Shown here: in pieces, positions 22,799 through 32,930 of the stretch | Layout: each line of letters opens with the position of its first letter | Numbering within the stretch: the stretch's first letter is position 1 | Assembly: GCA_032718475.1 (NCBI GenBank) | Contig: JAUCBJ010003773.1 | Span: forward strand, 107,448-171,447 | Direction: 5' to 3' | Source of the DNA: Nemertoderma westbladi | Taxonomy: Eukaryota; Xenacoelomorpha; Nemertodermatida; Nemertodermatidae | DNA: 64,000 nt | Notes under the pieces: model-generated | What the model saw: the letters and a program-made list of their open reading frames with translations, nothing else | Told to the model about the DNA's origin: nothing | Database searches by the model: none | Made by a program: the position numbers and the translations under genes

Positions 22799-23108
22799 GC
22801 ACACTGTTTATGTGTGCGCTGTTTATGTGTGCGCTGTTTATGTGTGCGTTGTTTATGTGTGCGTTGTTTATGTGTGCGCTGTTTATGTGTGCGTTGTTTA
22901 TGTGTGCGCTGTTTATGTGTGAGTTGTTTATGTGTGCGCTGTTTATGTGTGCGTTGTTTATGTGTGCGCTGTTTATGTGTGCGCTGTTTATGTGCGCGTT
23001 GTTTATTTGTCCGCTGTTTACGTGTGCGCTGTTTATGTGTGCGCTGTTTATGTGTGCGCTGTTTATGTGTGCGCTGATTATGTGTGCGCTGTTTATGTGT
23101 GCGCTGTA
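22799..23108. repeat. 15-bp minisatellite (about 20 copies)
   Basis: Tandem units of TGTGCGCTGTTTATG with single-base variants (GCGTTG, TGAGTTG, GCGCGTTG). The length divisible by three leaves three plus-strand frames open (for example LCVRC repeats), but there is no start context, domain or splice support for a gene. Confidence 0.95.
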
Positions 23109-24046
23109 GGTATTTACTCAGAAGCTAGAGGGTTTGAAGTGAAACCATATTTGGCTTTTTCCATTTCATTGTTTATCATTTGTTCAAACTTGGCTAATAT
23201 CTGGGGATATACACACACAGTGAGGGAACATTAGTGAACAGACTGACGTAGGCGGACATTTTGAATTCCACGCGAACTCATTCAATTTTTTAATTTCAAA
23301 ATTAAGTGGAGATTATTAACATTTATCTCTCTCAGCATTTCAAAATTGTTTGGTTTTGGCTATAATATGGAATATAGGTGGGTTTGTAATAAATATTATT
23401 AAATTTGATTAACAAAAAATTTCGAAAAGTTGTCTGATACTTTTATGCAGGGTGGCTATGCAGACACCCACATAAAGTTTCAGACTAATTGCTCAAAAAT
23501 TGTAGAAGTAGTAGGGTTTTGAAGTTGACAATTTCATAAAAAAATATTTGGAGATAATCGACCTTTCATTATACATAGTAATACAGTAGTAATTGAAATA
23601 GGTCACCCTCCCTAAATGGAAATTGTTATAAATTGAAAACTAAAAGAGCTATTAAATAGCAGTTTTCAGATTTGGAAATACCATATAATCGTGCATTTTA
23701 ATAGATCATAAAAATAATTTCGATATATTTTGGACCAAAATGGTGCCCCCCCCCTCCCCCCTCCCCTTAAAATAAAGTGGTGCATAGGTGAATGGTCCTA
23801 GTTTGCCCTATTTACTAATTATGATTGTCTCGCTAAAAGGCTCGCCGTGACTGCGTTGCTCGCCCCACATTCATCCTAACGTATAATCATCCATACATTT
23901 ATTAATTAAAAAAGAATTGATATTTCACTTAAATTCAAAACCTAAGATTAAAATCTGGCAATAGCCATCAATGCATAATTAATATTTGAAGAATAATTGT
24001 TGTTTTATACTGCGCGTTGAAACATATGATTTTAGTATCAAGTAAT
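23109..24046. other. No gene seen
   Basis: AT-rich sequence with a C-rich run near 23746-23766. It would hold the promoter of the coiled-coil gene if that gene is transcribed from here, but no promoter element is clear enough to call. Confidence 0.35.
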
Positions 24047-24079
24047 ATGAGTGGATTAGCGAGTTTTACTGGGGAAAAG
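24047..24079 (+). CDS. Possible short first exon of the coiled-coil gene
   Basis: An ATG opens 11 codons (MSGLASFTGEK) followed at once by a consensus donor GTAAGG. A matching acceptor (AATTTATAG) ends at 24471. Joining in phase 0 leads into the open frame upstream of the ATG at 24511, adding 24 residues to the N-terminus. This is only a splice-site coincidence that works in frame; no protein similarity supports it. Confidence 0.2.
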
Positions 24080-24510
24080 GTAAGGATGAATTATAATCAT
24101 ATCGTTTGCCAAAACTATGTTTGATACACCAGTGCCAGAATCAAACAATAAATTTAACAATAAGTTGTTACTAACTTAGCAACAACAATAAACAAAAATA
24201 ACATTCACTTAGGTAAAGAAATTTATAAAGACTTTGTAAAGACATTATGGGATAAATATTTGACAAATTTTTCAATGGAATAATATTATTTTTATTTTAC
24301 ACAAATTTATTCTTAACTCATCGTAATTATCTTATGATTATAAGTTTATTTCTTAAGTTAGTCAATATAAATGGTAGTGATGGTAGTTAATATATTATAG
24401 AATTAAATAATTATTTAAAAATGATGCGCTGGTTAGTTTGTTTATAAGAAGCTTCATAAACCAATTTATAGTTGGTGCAACGCAAAATAAATTATGTTTT
24501 GATATCTAAA

Positions 24511-27500
24511 ATGGCGGCTTCCAGGGATTCCAGTGAAAGGTCACTAAGAATTAACCGAGGAAGATCGAAACATGGAGATCTGCCGCGTCAACTGGACCAG
24601 ATGATCGACCTCATATCAGAGGAAACTCAAGGTATTCATCTTATGGATCAGCACATTTTCGGCGAAGCTGACGTAGCCAATGAAAGCCTACGCAAAGAGT
24701 TAGAAGAAACACTTCTGGGGTTGAGAGAATACATGAAAAATGTAAAATCGCAAACTGAACGCCTCAATAAAGATTATGAATCTTTACTAAACAGCCATGA
24801 GAAAGATGAAAAAGTAATAAACGAATTAAGAAATGAAAATTCTAAACTTTCACTTTCAGTGGAAGATCAGAGGAAACAAAGTATCGAAAATGGTAAATTA
24901 TGTGAGAGGATTTTAGAAATAGAACAATCTAACAAAGAACTTAGTTTGCAACTTTCAAAGCAGCCGTCTACCAAGCAGATTGATAATTGGAAGCACTCAG
25001 AGAAAGAACTCACAGTATTGAAAGACACTACCTCTGCATTGGAAAAGGTTAATAAGGATTTAGTCAATCAAATACAAACTTTGACTGTTCAACAAGGTAT
25101 GTTAGAAAAAGAGGTGTCTCAAAATGAATCTACAAAAGAATATGTTAATGAGCTTATGATTGAAGTAGCAAATCTTGCGGCCACAAATGAGAAGTTGCAA
25201 GAAAGAATGGAAACCCAACATAGTGATTTTGAAACTCAGTTAGAAGGATATATTGACCCAAAACAATTGTTCACACAGATTCTACAATTGTGTGAATGTA
25301 TGTCCAAAGAAGAGTCCTGCACTTCTCTAAATAACGAAAACAACATATCATGTAGTCTACTATTGAGGATTCAAAATACATTTCAAAATAAATTATCAGA
25401 ATGGCATCAAGAAAGAGATCAATGCAATCATCAGCTGAATAAAGCTTCTCTAGAAATTAAAGCTTTATTAAGTAAAATGGAAGACATGGATGACAAATCA
25501 AAACATGAACTGCAAAAGGTAGTGCTGGATAAAATTGATGCCGAGGTTATCTGGCAAAATACTTTAGATTCTGTGAAGGTAAAGTTAGAATCTTCAGAAA
25601 GGGAAATGTCAACAATGCGAGCTCAAATGATTGAATTCACCAGCATAGAAACACAGCACATGCAGCAATGTAGTGATTATGAAAACACAATAAGTGAATT
25701 GCAAGAGAATTTAAAGAAAACAGATAAAAAGCTGAATACTTTAAAAGATGAGCATGCAAAGGTTCTAAATGACCATGGTGTACTTGTTGAGAACATGTTG
25801 ATAAAAACTGAAGGTTTGAATTCGGATATTCATAGACTAGAATCGGAAAATAATAATATGAATAATAAATTCGAAACAGAACATGAAGAAGTAAGACGAC
25901 TGGAAGAAGAAATCCATATTGCTGAAAATGAGATTGCAAAGAACTATGGAAATATTGATAATAATAACCAAACTATATCAGGGCAGGAGCAATTTATAAA
26001 AAAATTGAAGAAAGATATATCTGATAACAACAGAGAAACACAGCATCTACAATCCCACATTGATGGTCTCATATCACAGATAAGGGAAGGAGATGTTATA
26101 GGGAATCTAGGTGCCGAATTATCAAATATTAAAAGTCGCATGCAGCACCAAATGGAGCACATTAATGACCTAGCTGAAAATGTTGATTTTGTTAGAGAAG
26201 AATCAATTCTAGTCAAGTGCAACATACCTGAGCACCACTCAATGGAATTTAGAATTGAAAGTCTAAAGAAAAGCATTGGAAAATATCACAACACTGAGAA
26301 GCTAGATAATTTAATTCAGATTAAAAAAGATGAGCTCGAATCTATCAGTCTGTCTGTAAATCGTGAATCCGGTAATAGAATGAGGATAGAAAATGAATTA
26401 CATAATATGCAAGTTGAAAGAGATATGCTAGCTAATGATTTGGGAACACTTAGGCGTTCTCTCGATAGGAGTAAAGATATTAAGGATTTGCTTGATGAGA
26501 CAGATGTTAACAAAAATATTGAAATGCATGCCAAACTTATGGATGAAATAGAAACAATGGTTGAAACTTTCGAAAAAAGAGACAATGAACTACGGGAAAT
26601 TGAGAAAATAATAATTGAATATGAGGCGAGTTATCACAAACTTAATAAGGAGCTGTGTACTTTAAATAATAATATAACTGAACGAAAGGACGAATATAGC
26701 GACTTACAAGTTGTTTCTGAGGAACTACTTCATGAAAATGGTCAAATTTCAAATGAAGTAGCTTTAAAGAAGAAGCTGATATTAACACTATCAGAAGAAT
26801 TAATGCGTGTAGATAATGAAAGGATTACAACTGTAGATGATTTAAAGACTATACAGAAAACAATAACCTCTAAAAATTCTGAGTTTCAAGAGTTATCTAC
26901 TGATGTTAAAAAACTTAAAAACAGTATAGATATACTTAAAGTTCAGCATGAAGAATTATGTTCTACGGTAAAATATAATGAAATGGCTATTGTGGAAAAA
27001 AGGTCTTTGCTTTCTGAAATCGAAAACAAGTATCATTCTACGAAGACAGACCTTGCAACACATGAAATGGAAATTGGAAAACTGCGTTCGGAAAGGTCAC
27101 TTTTACAAGGTGATACTCACCAGAAACAATTAGAACTGAAGCGACTTATATCCGATGGAGATGATGAGTTGGATTCTATACATAAATCAATTAAAAACAA
27201 AGAAGCAGAATTTGATAATTTGCTAAAACATCAAGATGAATTGCAACTTCGAATTGTGGAGATGAAATCCGAAATTACCAAATTAACATCTCTAACAAAT
27301 ACTGAATCCAACAAACTTTCTGATCTCCAAGCAGCAAAGAAAATTTTAAATTCAGAATCCAAGCACCTGGAGGAACATTTAAGCTTAGAACGCATGGAAC
27401 TTTCTAATATCCGTGAACAACATTCAGAGAAACTTGTAGAACTAGAACAAGTGCATGGATCACTTTTAGAAGCTACTTCTGAGCTAGAACGAGTGCACAC

Positions 27501-28938
27501 GGACAATGACAAGATGAAAATGGAAATACATCAATTAACATCGAATTTGGAAAAATATAGATTTGAATGTGAATCCCTGCAGGAACAAGAGAAAATGTAT
27601 GAAACTCAATGTCACAACCTGGAAATAAAAGTTAGAGAATTCTCAGAAAAGAAAGACTCCTTGGAAGATGATATCAAGGATGTAAAAGACTCAATATTGA
27701 GTAAAAATAGAGATCTTGCACTCCTTGAAGGAGAGGTGAGGAACAATCGCGCTCATCTTCATCAAATCCACGAAGACACATCAAGGATTGGGTCGCAGAT
27801 GGCTGGAGTCACAGAAGAAAGAATGGGTCATGCGAAAAAAATGGAAATATTGCGTCTTCACATATCCCAAGAGGAAAAAGAGCTTATTCGTTGTCAAGAT
27901 GAGGTGGCAAAAAGTAAGGCGGAACATGGAGATATTCTGAAAGAGATTCGTGATTCTATACAAAGTCGCGATATGATCAAGGCAGAAATTGACCAAATGC
28001 AAGAATCGATATCGAGAAATAGAGTAGTTTTATCCTCACATATTGAATCGGAAAGACAAAAGGAAGATGAAATTAACCGATTGCAGGAACAAACTGATAT
28101 AATTAAAAATGAGTTGCTTTTGAAAGATAATGAATTAGAAGAATGCTTGAATCATTTGAAGGAAGTTAATTCCGAGTTGAATAAAAGAAAACATGATATG
28201 GATAAGAGTAATGAAGAGTTGCATAATTTGAAAAATAACCTTAACAATATGACGTTGGATGCAGAATCAATGTTAAAACAACAGCAGAAAATTTTGGAAC
28301 TCGAGCGGCAGATTGACTGTTTAAATGAAACTTTGGGAAAAAAACAATTTGAATACGATGCCATGGTAATACAGTATGAGGATTCCAAAATGGCAGCAAT
28401 GAAAGAGATTGGGATTATGGTTGAGGCTCAGTATAAACTCAATGTTCTCCAGTTGGAACTTGATGCTGTGTGTGAAGAGGCAGATAAGCTTGAAGATGAC
28501 ATTGATAATTATAAGAAGGAGAGATATAGTCATGGCGAAGTCATAGGAGACACATTTTGGTCTGATTTTAAGAACCATAACGATATGGATGCTGATTTTG
28601 ATGAATTCATTGATTTCCATATCCAAGAAAAACTTAACAAGATAAAGGAACTCAAATTGAAGCGGCAGGTGATCCAAGTTCAACTAAAAGATGCGAGTGA
28701 CCCAATATTGGATCTTAGGAAACGTTTTCTTGTAGGGGGGCAGGGATCGGTTAACATTCTATATGAATCACAAACAAAACTCGACCAAGAATATATAAAT
28801 AAAGAAGTTGATGAATCCAGTAGTTTGCGAAATGAGAAAGTTAAAACTGCTGAAATGATGGACCGGTTAAGAAAAAAACTTTCGAATTTAGATACTATTG
28901 TTGGTACAGAATATAACCATAATAATACAATAAATTAG
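24511..28938 (+). CDS. Long coiled-coil protein, apparently intronless (1475 aa)
   Basis: The predicted protein is almost wholly alpha-helical coiled coil. After a short basic Ser/Arg-rich head (residues 1-35) and a segment with PRQLDQMIDLISEETQGIH, Leu/Ile heptads rich in Glu, Lys, Asn and Gln run to near the C-terminus. Short breaks occur, for example around GYIDPKQLFTQILQLCECM near residue 250 and the FWSDFKNHNDMDADFDEFIDF region near residue 1345. There is no signal peptide, membrane segment, kinase or motor domain. Such proteins act as scaffolds of centrosomes, cilia or Golgi; which one cannot be told, and I do not recognise the ortholog. The ATG at 24511 has a good context (AAAATGG); the frame stays open to a TTG at 24472 but has no earlier ATG. 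The 4.4-kb reading frame has no intron, unlike the receptor downstream, so a retrocopy or a single giant exon is possible. Confidence 0.85.
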   Translation: MAASRDSSERSLRINRGRSKHGDLPRQLDQMIDLISEETQGIHLMDQHIFGEADVANESLRKELEETLLGLREYMKNVKSQTERLNKDYESLLNSHEKDEKVINELRNENSKLSLSVEDQRKQSIENGKLCERILEIEQSNKELSLQLSKQPSTKQIDNWKHSEKELTVLKDTTSALEKVNKDLVNQIQTLTVQQGMLEKEVSQNESTKEYVNELMIEVANLAATNEKLQERMETQHSDFETQLEGYIDPKQLFTQILQLCECMSKEESCTSLNNENNISCSLLLRIQNTFQNKLSEWHQERDQCNHQLNKASLEIKALLSKMEDMDDKSKHELQKVVLDKIDAEVIWQNTLDSVKVKLESSEREMSTMRAQMIEFTSIETQHMQQCSDYENTISELQENLKKTDKKLNTLKDEHAKVLNDHGVLVENMLIKTEGLNSDIHRLESENNNMNNKFETEHEEVRRLEEEIHIAENEIAKNYGNIDNNNQTISGQEQFIKKLKKDISDNNRETQHLQSHIDGLISQIREGDVIGNLGAELSNIKSRMQHQMEHINDLAENVDFVREESILVKCNIPEHHSMEFRIESLKKSIGKYHNTEKLDNLIQIKKDELESISLSVNRESGNRMRIENELHNMQVERDMLANDLGTLRRSLDRSKDIKDLLDETDVNKNIEMHAKLMDEIETMVETFEKRDNELREIEKIIIEYEASYHKLNKELCTLNNNITERKDEYSDLQVVSEELLHENGQISNEVALKKKLILTLSEELMRVDNERITTVDDLKTIQKTITSKNSEFQELSTDVKKLKNSIDILKVQHEELCSTVKYNEMAIVEKRSLLSEIENKYHSTKTDLATHEMEIGKLRSERSLLQGDTHQKQLELKRLISDGDDELDSIHKSIKNKEAEFDNLLKHQDELQLRIVEMKSEITKLTSLTNTESNKLSDLQAAKKILNSESKHLEEHLSLERMELSNIREQHSEKLVELEQVHGSLLEATSELERVHTDNDKMKMEIHQLTSNLEKYRFECESLQEQEKMYETQCHNLEIKVREFSEKKDSLEDDIKDVKDSILSKNRDLALLEGEVRNNRAHLHQIHEDTSRIGSQMAGVTEERMGHAKKMEILRLHISQEEKELIRCQDEVAKSKAEHGDILKEIRDSIQSRDMIKAEIDQMQESISRNRVVLSSHIESERQKEDEINRLQEQTDIIKNELLLKDNELEECLNHLKEVNSELNKRKHDMDKSNEELHNLKNNLNNMTLDAESMLKQQQKILELERQIDCLNETLGKKQFEYDAMVIQYEDSKMAAMKEIGIMVEAQYKLNVLQLELDAVCEEADKLEDDIDNYKKERYSHGEVIGDTFWSDFKNHNDMDADFDEFIDFHIQEKLNKIKELKLKRQVIQVQLKDASDPILDLRKRFLVGGQGSVNILYESQTKLDQEYINKEVDESSSLRNEKVKTAEMMDRLRKKLSNLDTIVGTEYNHNNTIN

Positions 28939-28992
28939 CAATTCAAATGCATGGATGATTCAAAGCTTTAATGAAATTAGTAGGAACATTCG

Positions 28993-28998
28993 AATAAA
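28993..28998 (+). terminator. Poly(A) signal of the coiled-coil gene
   Basis: AATAAA stands 54 bases after the TAG stop of the coiled-coil gene, which would give a very short 3' UTR. Confidence 0.6.
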
Positions 28999-29175
28999 TA
29001 ATGTCTTCTTACTCGAGGAATAAGGTATAACACACAATACCGCTAAGAAGAATGGGATTTATAGTGGGATTATTTTTGAGGTTACTAAAAGTTAATTTTA
29101 ACTCCAGCCCTTATGTTAATTAGTTAAAAAAAACAGGTTAAAATGTCAAGGAATTGAACTTTACACCAATAAGCG

Positions 29176-29445
29176 TGTCGCAGTGTCCGAGTGGATACGG
29201 CGCCTGAACTGCTTACACAATAGTGCTTCGTGGTGCAGGTTCGAATCCGACTAAAGGCTGTAGAAATTTCGCACTGTTGTGTCCCTAGGCAAGACACTTT
29301 AGACATTAGTGCCTACGTCAACCCAGCGGTATAATGGGAACCTGGCTTTGCTGGGGTAATGATAATAAAAGCGCTTTGAGTATGCTGAGCGTAGAAAAGC
29401 GCTATATAAATAACCAATATTATTATTATTAATATTAATAAATTT
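29176..29445 (+). mobile_element. tRNA-derived SINE with (ATT)n tail
   Basis: The head is tRNA-like, with a box A region GTGTCCGAGTGGATACGGC (tRNA-Leu/Ser style) and box B GGTTCGAATCC, which would drive RNA polymerase III. The body that follows contains GGCAAGACACTTTA, GGGAACCTGGCTTTGCTGGGG and GCGCTATATAAATAACC, a tail type widespread in invertebrate SINEs and LINEs, and ends in ATTATTATTATT. The head is not a working tRNA gene, because no acceptor stem can be paired around it. Confidence 0.8.
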
Positions 29446-29510
29446 TTTCATATAATGTAAAACAGTTGAAGGATAAATGAACAATTAAGACTACATGTTA
29501 ATTTGATAGA

Positions 29511-29790
29511 TGTCAAATATAACTTATTGAGACAGGGGTGGGGGGGGGGGGGGGGCTGGACGCAAAACCCGCCTTGGCGAATTAATATCCCGCCTCAATG
29601 TTAAATTCTCAATTTAGCGAAAGTAGCAGGTTACAGTGGCACGTTATTTTAACCAAAACAATAAACTAGACACAATAGAACAGGTTACAGTTTTATTTTT
29701 GAGTGTAATCAGCTGTTATTTGCGTCGAATTTTCCCTGGAGAGGGATGAATTTTTATTGCGTCCAGTTCCCCCCTCCCCCCTATCTTGAC
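29511..29790 (+). mobile_element. MITE-A copy with clear inverted ends
   Basis: Left end: GAGACAGGGG, a G run at 29529-29555, then CTGGACGCAAAACCC. Right end: TTTTTATTGCGTCCAG followed by a C-rich tract to about 29790. CTGGACGCAA and TTGCGTCCAG are inverted copies, and the G and C tracts mirror each other, so both homopolymers belong to the element ends. The internal blocks CAGGTTACAGTGGCACGTT and ACCAAAACAATAAAC match the other copies. Confidence 0.7.
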
Positions 29791-30805
29791 TTGTTTGCGT
29801 TCAAATATTCCAATGACGACGACGACAACAGACGCTTCACTAATTATACTGTTATAATATAATATATATAATATTATTAAGGATAACATAGACTTCGTGG
29901 CTCGCCCCACACTATAACATCAAATCTGGAAAATGTTTTGTTAATGTTATTCAATATCTTTTGTTTATGTTTTTGATTATTAATGTCAATGGAGAACCAC
30001 TTTGTATTTCTTTGCATCCACTGAACTGACTTATTAAAAATGTATCAATAGTAAAGGGCAATAATATTTAAGTTTATTACAAAGCAGCGCAGTTATTATA
30101 AAACTGTTCTCATGAAATGGATTGGATGATGTCTTTCCATTCATCTTTTATCAATTAATAAAAACTATTTGACTCCAACTGTACTAAATTTATAATTGGC
30201 ATTAAGAGATGGAGAGCGTTGGGGAGGTTATGTAATCAGATAATCAGACATAATTATGTTTTCAGATTCAGGATAAGTGAATTTTGAGTATTACTGAGTA
30301 TTGAATATTTTACAACTTTGTGCTTAAAGCAAACTTTACAATAAGCTGAAGGCTAATCTGAGTGAATGAGTGCAATTAAAGATTTGATAATGTAAAGTAC
30401 TTTGCTAAATGTCCGTCTTAGATTTACGAATCTTACGGTATCAAACGACTTTTAATGGAAAATCTGCATTGAAACTCTTCATCAATATTACTGTGAAATC
30501 TTTCGCAGAATTTCTTAAATTTTGGGACTCGAATCGACAGAACATTAAAGTGGAAAATGTTAGCACATAATTAAAAAATACCTTCAATGGCTAAACAATG
30601 TTGTTGAAATTGGTATCGCCGTATACGGTGGTAGTGCTGGTATAAATATTGGATCCAAATTCATTATTAATAAAATGATATTGTTTGTAGATGAAAACTC
30701 ACTGGCAATGCCACTAAGTTTCAGGTTTAGTAAGTAAAATGCAAAATTTCTGATCTAGCGCAGTAATGTAAAGTGCTAGCGATATTTCCGTTCGATCTAC
30801 GTACA
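29791..30805. other. No gene seen
   Basis: AT-rich DNA between MITE-A and the decayed LINE. No exon, RNA gene or repeat recognised. Confidence 0.35.
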
Positions 30806-32930
30806 CATACGTTATCGGCATGCTACATTGCATAGCTGCATTATATATATATATTTTAAGAATGCTATGCCGACTTAATGACAACGTTTGCGCCGCCACA
30901 ACTCCCTATCACCCATGACATTTGCTAGATCATCCGCATCTTCAAGGCCAGTGTCCTTTAAGATGCGTCTCAAGAAAGTCATTGGCTGTCCACCATGCTT
31001 ATTCACTCCATGAAGCTGCCAAACTACACGATTATGCACTGGCTGGTCCTCACGGCGAAAGCATTGTCGAGCAAAGCTGAGGTTTTTCCGTTCAAGTGTC
31101 AAGCTAGAGGAGACTAATGGAACATTTCCGATGTTTTTTAGAGTCTGGTTGGAGATGTGTTAATTGTACTTGACACAATCAACCCGGCGTAGCATTCTTG
31201 TTCAAGTGCCATCAAGAGATTTGGTGTCCTCTGTAGTTAGAGCCCAGCATGGGTTGCCTTATAAGAGTACTCAGGTACTACTGCTGCCCTAAATAATCAA
31301 AGCTTGAGGTTCCATTTTATTCTATGGGACTTCCACATCCTGGACAGACTATTCAATGCTGCATATTCTTTCCACAGTAAGTATCCGAAAGTCTTCAACT
31401 GACTTCCGGATCCATGATCCCAAGTAGCAGAAGTCAACCTCATGGTCGCTCAAGCAAGCCATTCCTGGAGCATATTCTCATATGATCAGACATTTACTGA
31501 GGGCTGTTGAGGTTAACTCTCATAATTTTGGTCTTCTTGGAGTTTTCTAAAAGACCAACACTAGAAGCTGTCTGCACAAAATAGCAGTGGAGGCATTTTG
31601 CTCCCTCTAGTGATTCTGACAGTACCTCTAAATCAGCACCGTCGAAATCAGTAATGCTGAAATTCATTTACCTATTGAACCAGTAGGGGGTGTAACCATC
31701 ACCCAATCTTTATTATGATCTAAGGGCTTGGGTAGAACATAAACATCCACAAGTGTGAACAATAATAGTGGCAGTTATGGGAAATCATGAAAGACTCTCT
31801 ATAGGACATCGAGTGGATCTGTATCACCATCAGCAGTAGACACAAATGTGGTGGAACCATCATACAGTGATCTGATTGCTGCAATAATTTCCTCAGGAAT
31901 CCCATATGCTGTTATAAAGGTTGCATATAAAATATCAATATATAAGTAATATAATGTCATATAATATTCTTAGTTCAACAATGGTTAATAATAACTATTA
32001 TGATATATATATACCGAACGACAGAGCCCTGAATACCAATCACAGCCAAATGTCTGTCTTCTTTTGTTGTTGACTCTTCAATCAGTCATCTTCTAAGCAC
32101 CAGAATAGGTTTCATGGCTCAACGACCTTTACAGAACTCATTATGTTCCCCATATAACAATATCTCAAATGGATCCGATTCAATCGAATATAATTATGTT
32201 GTATAACTTTGCAGCATTCGAGATAAACGATATTCCCCGAAAAGATCCATAGATTGTTAGGTTACTTGTCTTGGGTGCAGGACCCCCTTATTTGCTTTCA
32301 TTTCTTGTGGGACTCTGTTCGTTCTGTTCATGTCTAGGCTAATTTGATCAATGTGCTGAAAATACTCAAGAATCTTAAAGACCTCAGGGGAATTGTCATC
32401 CCATGTCTCAAATGGGTACGGTATATCTGTTAGTCACTCGATGTATCACAGACTCAGACACTCGATGTATCACAGACTCAGACACTCGATGTATCACAGA
32501 CTCAGACACTCGATGTATCACAAAGATATCAGGCAATACTCCCCTCGCTATAGAGAGATGGCGATGTTGATTTCAATTAAAGTCACCCAGGAAAGTTAAG
32601 AATGCATGCTGATTAACTCCATCAGTAGCTGTTTCTAGACTATGGAAGAAATATTCACCTCTTCTTCTGGGGCAACACTATGTGAATACCACACAATCAG
32701 GACCAACTTAGGAAACTCCAGAACACTATAGAAGTGGCAACGGATGATGCAGTTGGTGATTTGTCTATATAGTTCAATGCTCCATGATCAGTTGGGTTCA
32801 TTAATAGACCAATTCTTCCATTACCACTGTCATCTAATGGCGCAAGTGCAAGTCTCCAAACACTCTCCATGTCCTTAATCAGAACCTTGTCATTCCGCTC
32901 AGTCCGCATTCGGTGCTCTTACACCCACAG
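30806..32930 (-). pseudogene. Decayed LINE copy (endonuclease to 3' end)
   Basis: This is an old copy of the LINE family at 37120-38798 on the same strand. The 3' end matches CGGCATGCTRCATTGCA…GCTGCATT, and 30875-31102 still reads CFRREDQPVHN…GGQPMTFLRRILKDTGLEDADDLANVMGDRELWR. Further matches run through 31200-31900 and 32040-32540 with frameshifts and deletions. At 32697-32909 a frame with GNGRIGLLMNP resembles the AP-endonuclease region of LINEs, so this copy keeps more 5' sequence than the younger truncated copies. No intact frame remains. Confidence 0.75.
32436..32523. repeat. 24-bp tandem repeat inside the dead LINE
   Basis: About 3.7 copies of ACTCGATGTATCACAGACTCAGAC minus its last bases. 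The unit includes CAGACTCAGACAC, which is single-copy in the younger LINE near 38737, so the repeat arose after insertion. Confidence 0.85.

Noticed and set aside
22775-23234. Cys-rich ORFs with LCVRC or MCALF repeats
   Set aside because: Translations of the 15-bp minisatellite in different frames.
24472-24510. Start of the coiled-coil protein at a TTG (24472)
   Set aside because: Non-ATG; the first ATG at 24511 has a good context. The upstream codons may be read only if a 5' exon is spliced on.
29178-29262. tRNA gene
   Set aside because: Boxes A and B are present but no cloverleaf with acceptor stem can be made, and a SINE body with ATT tail follows.
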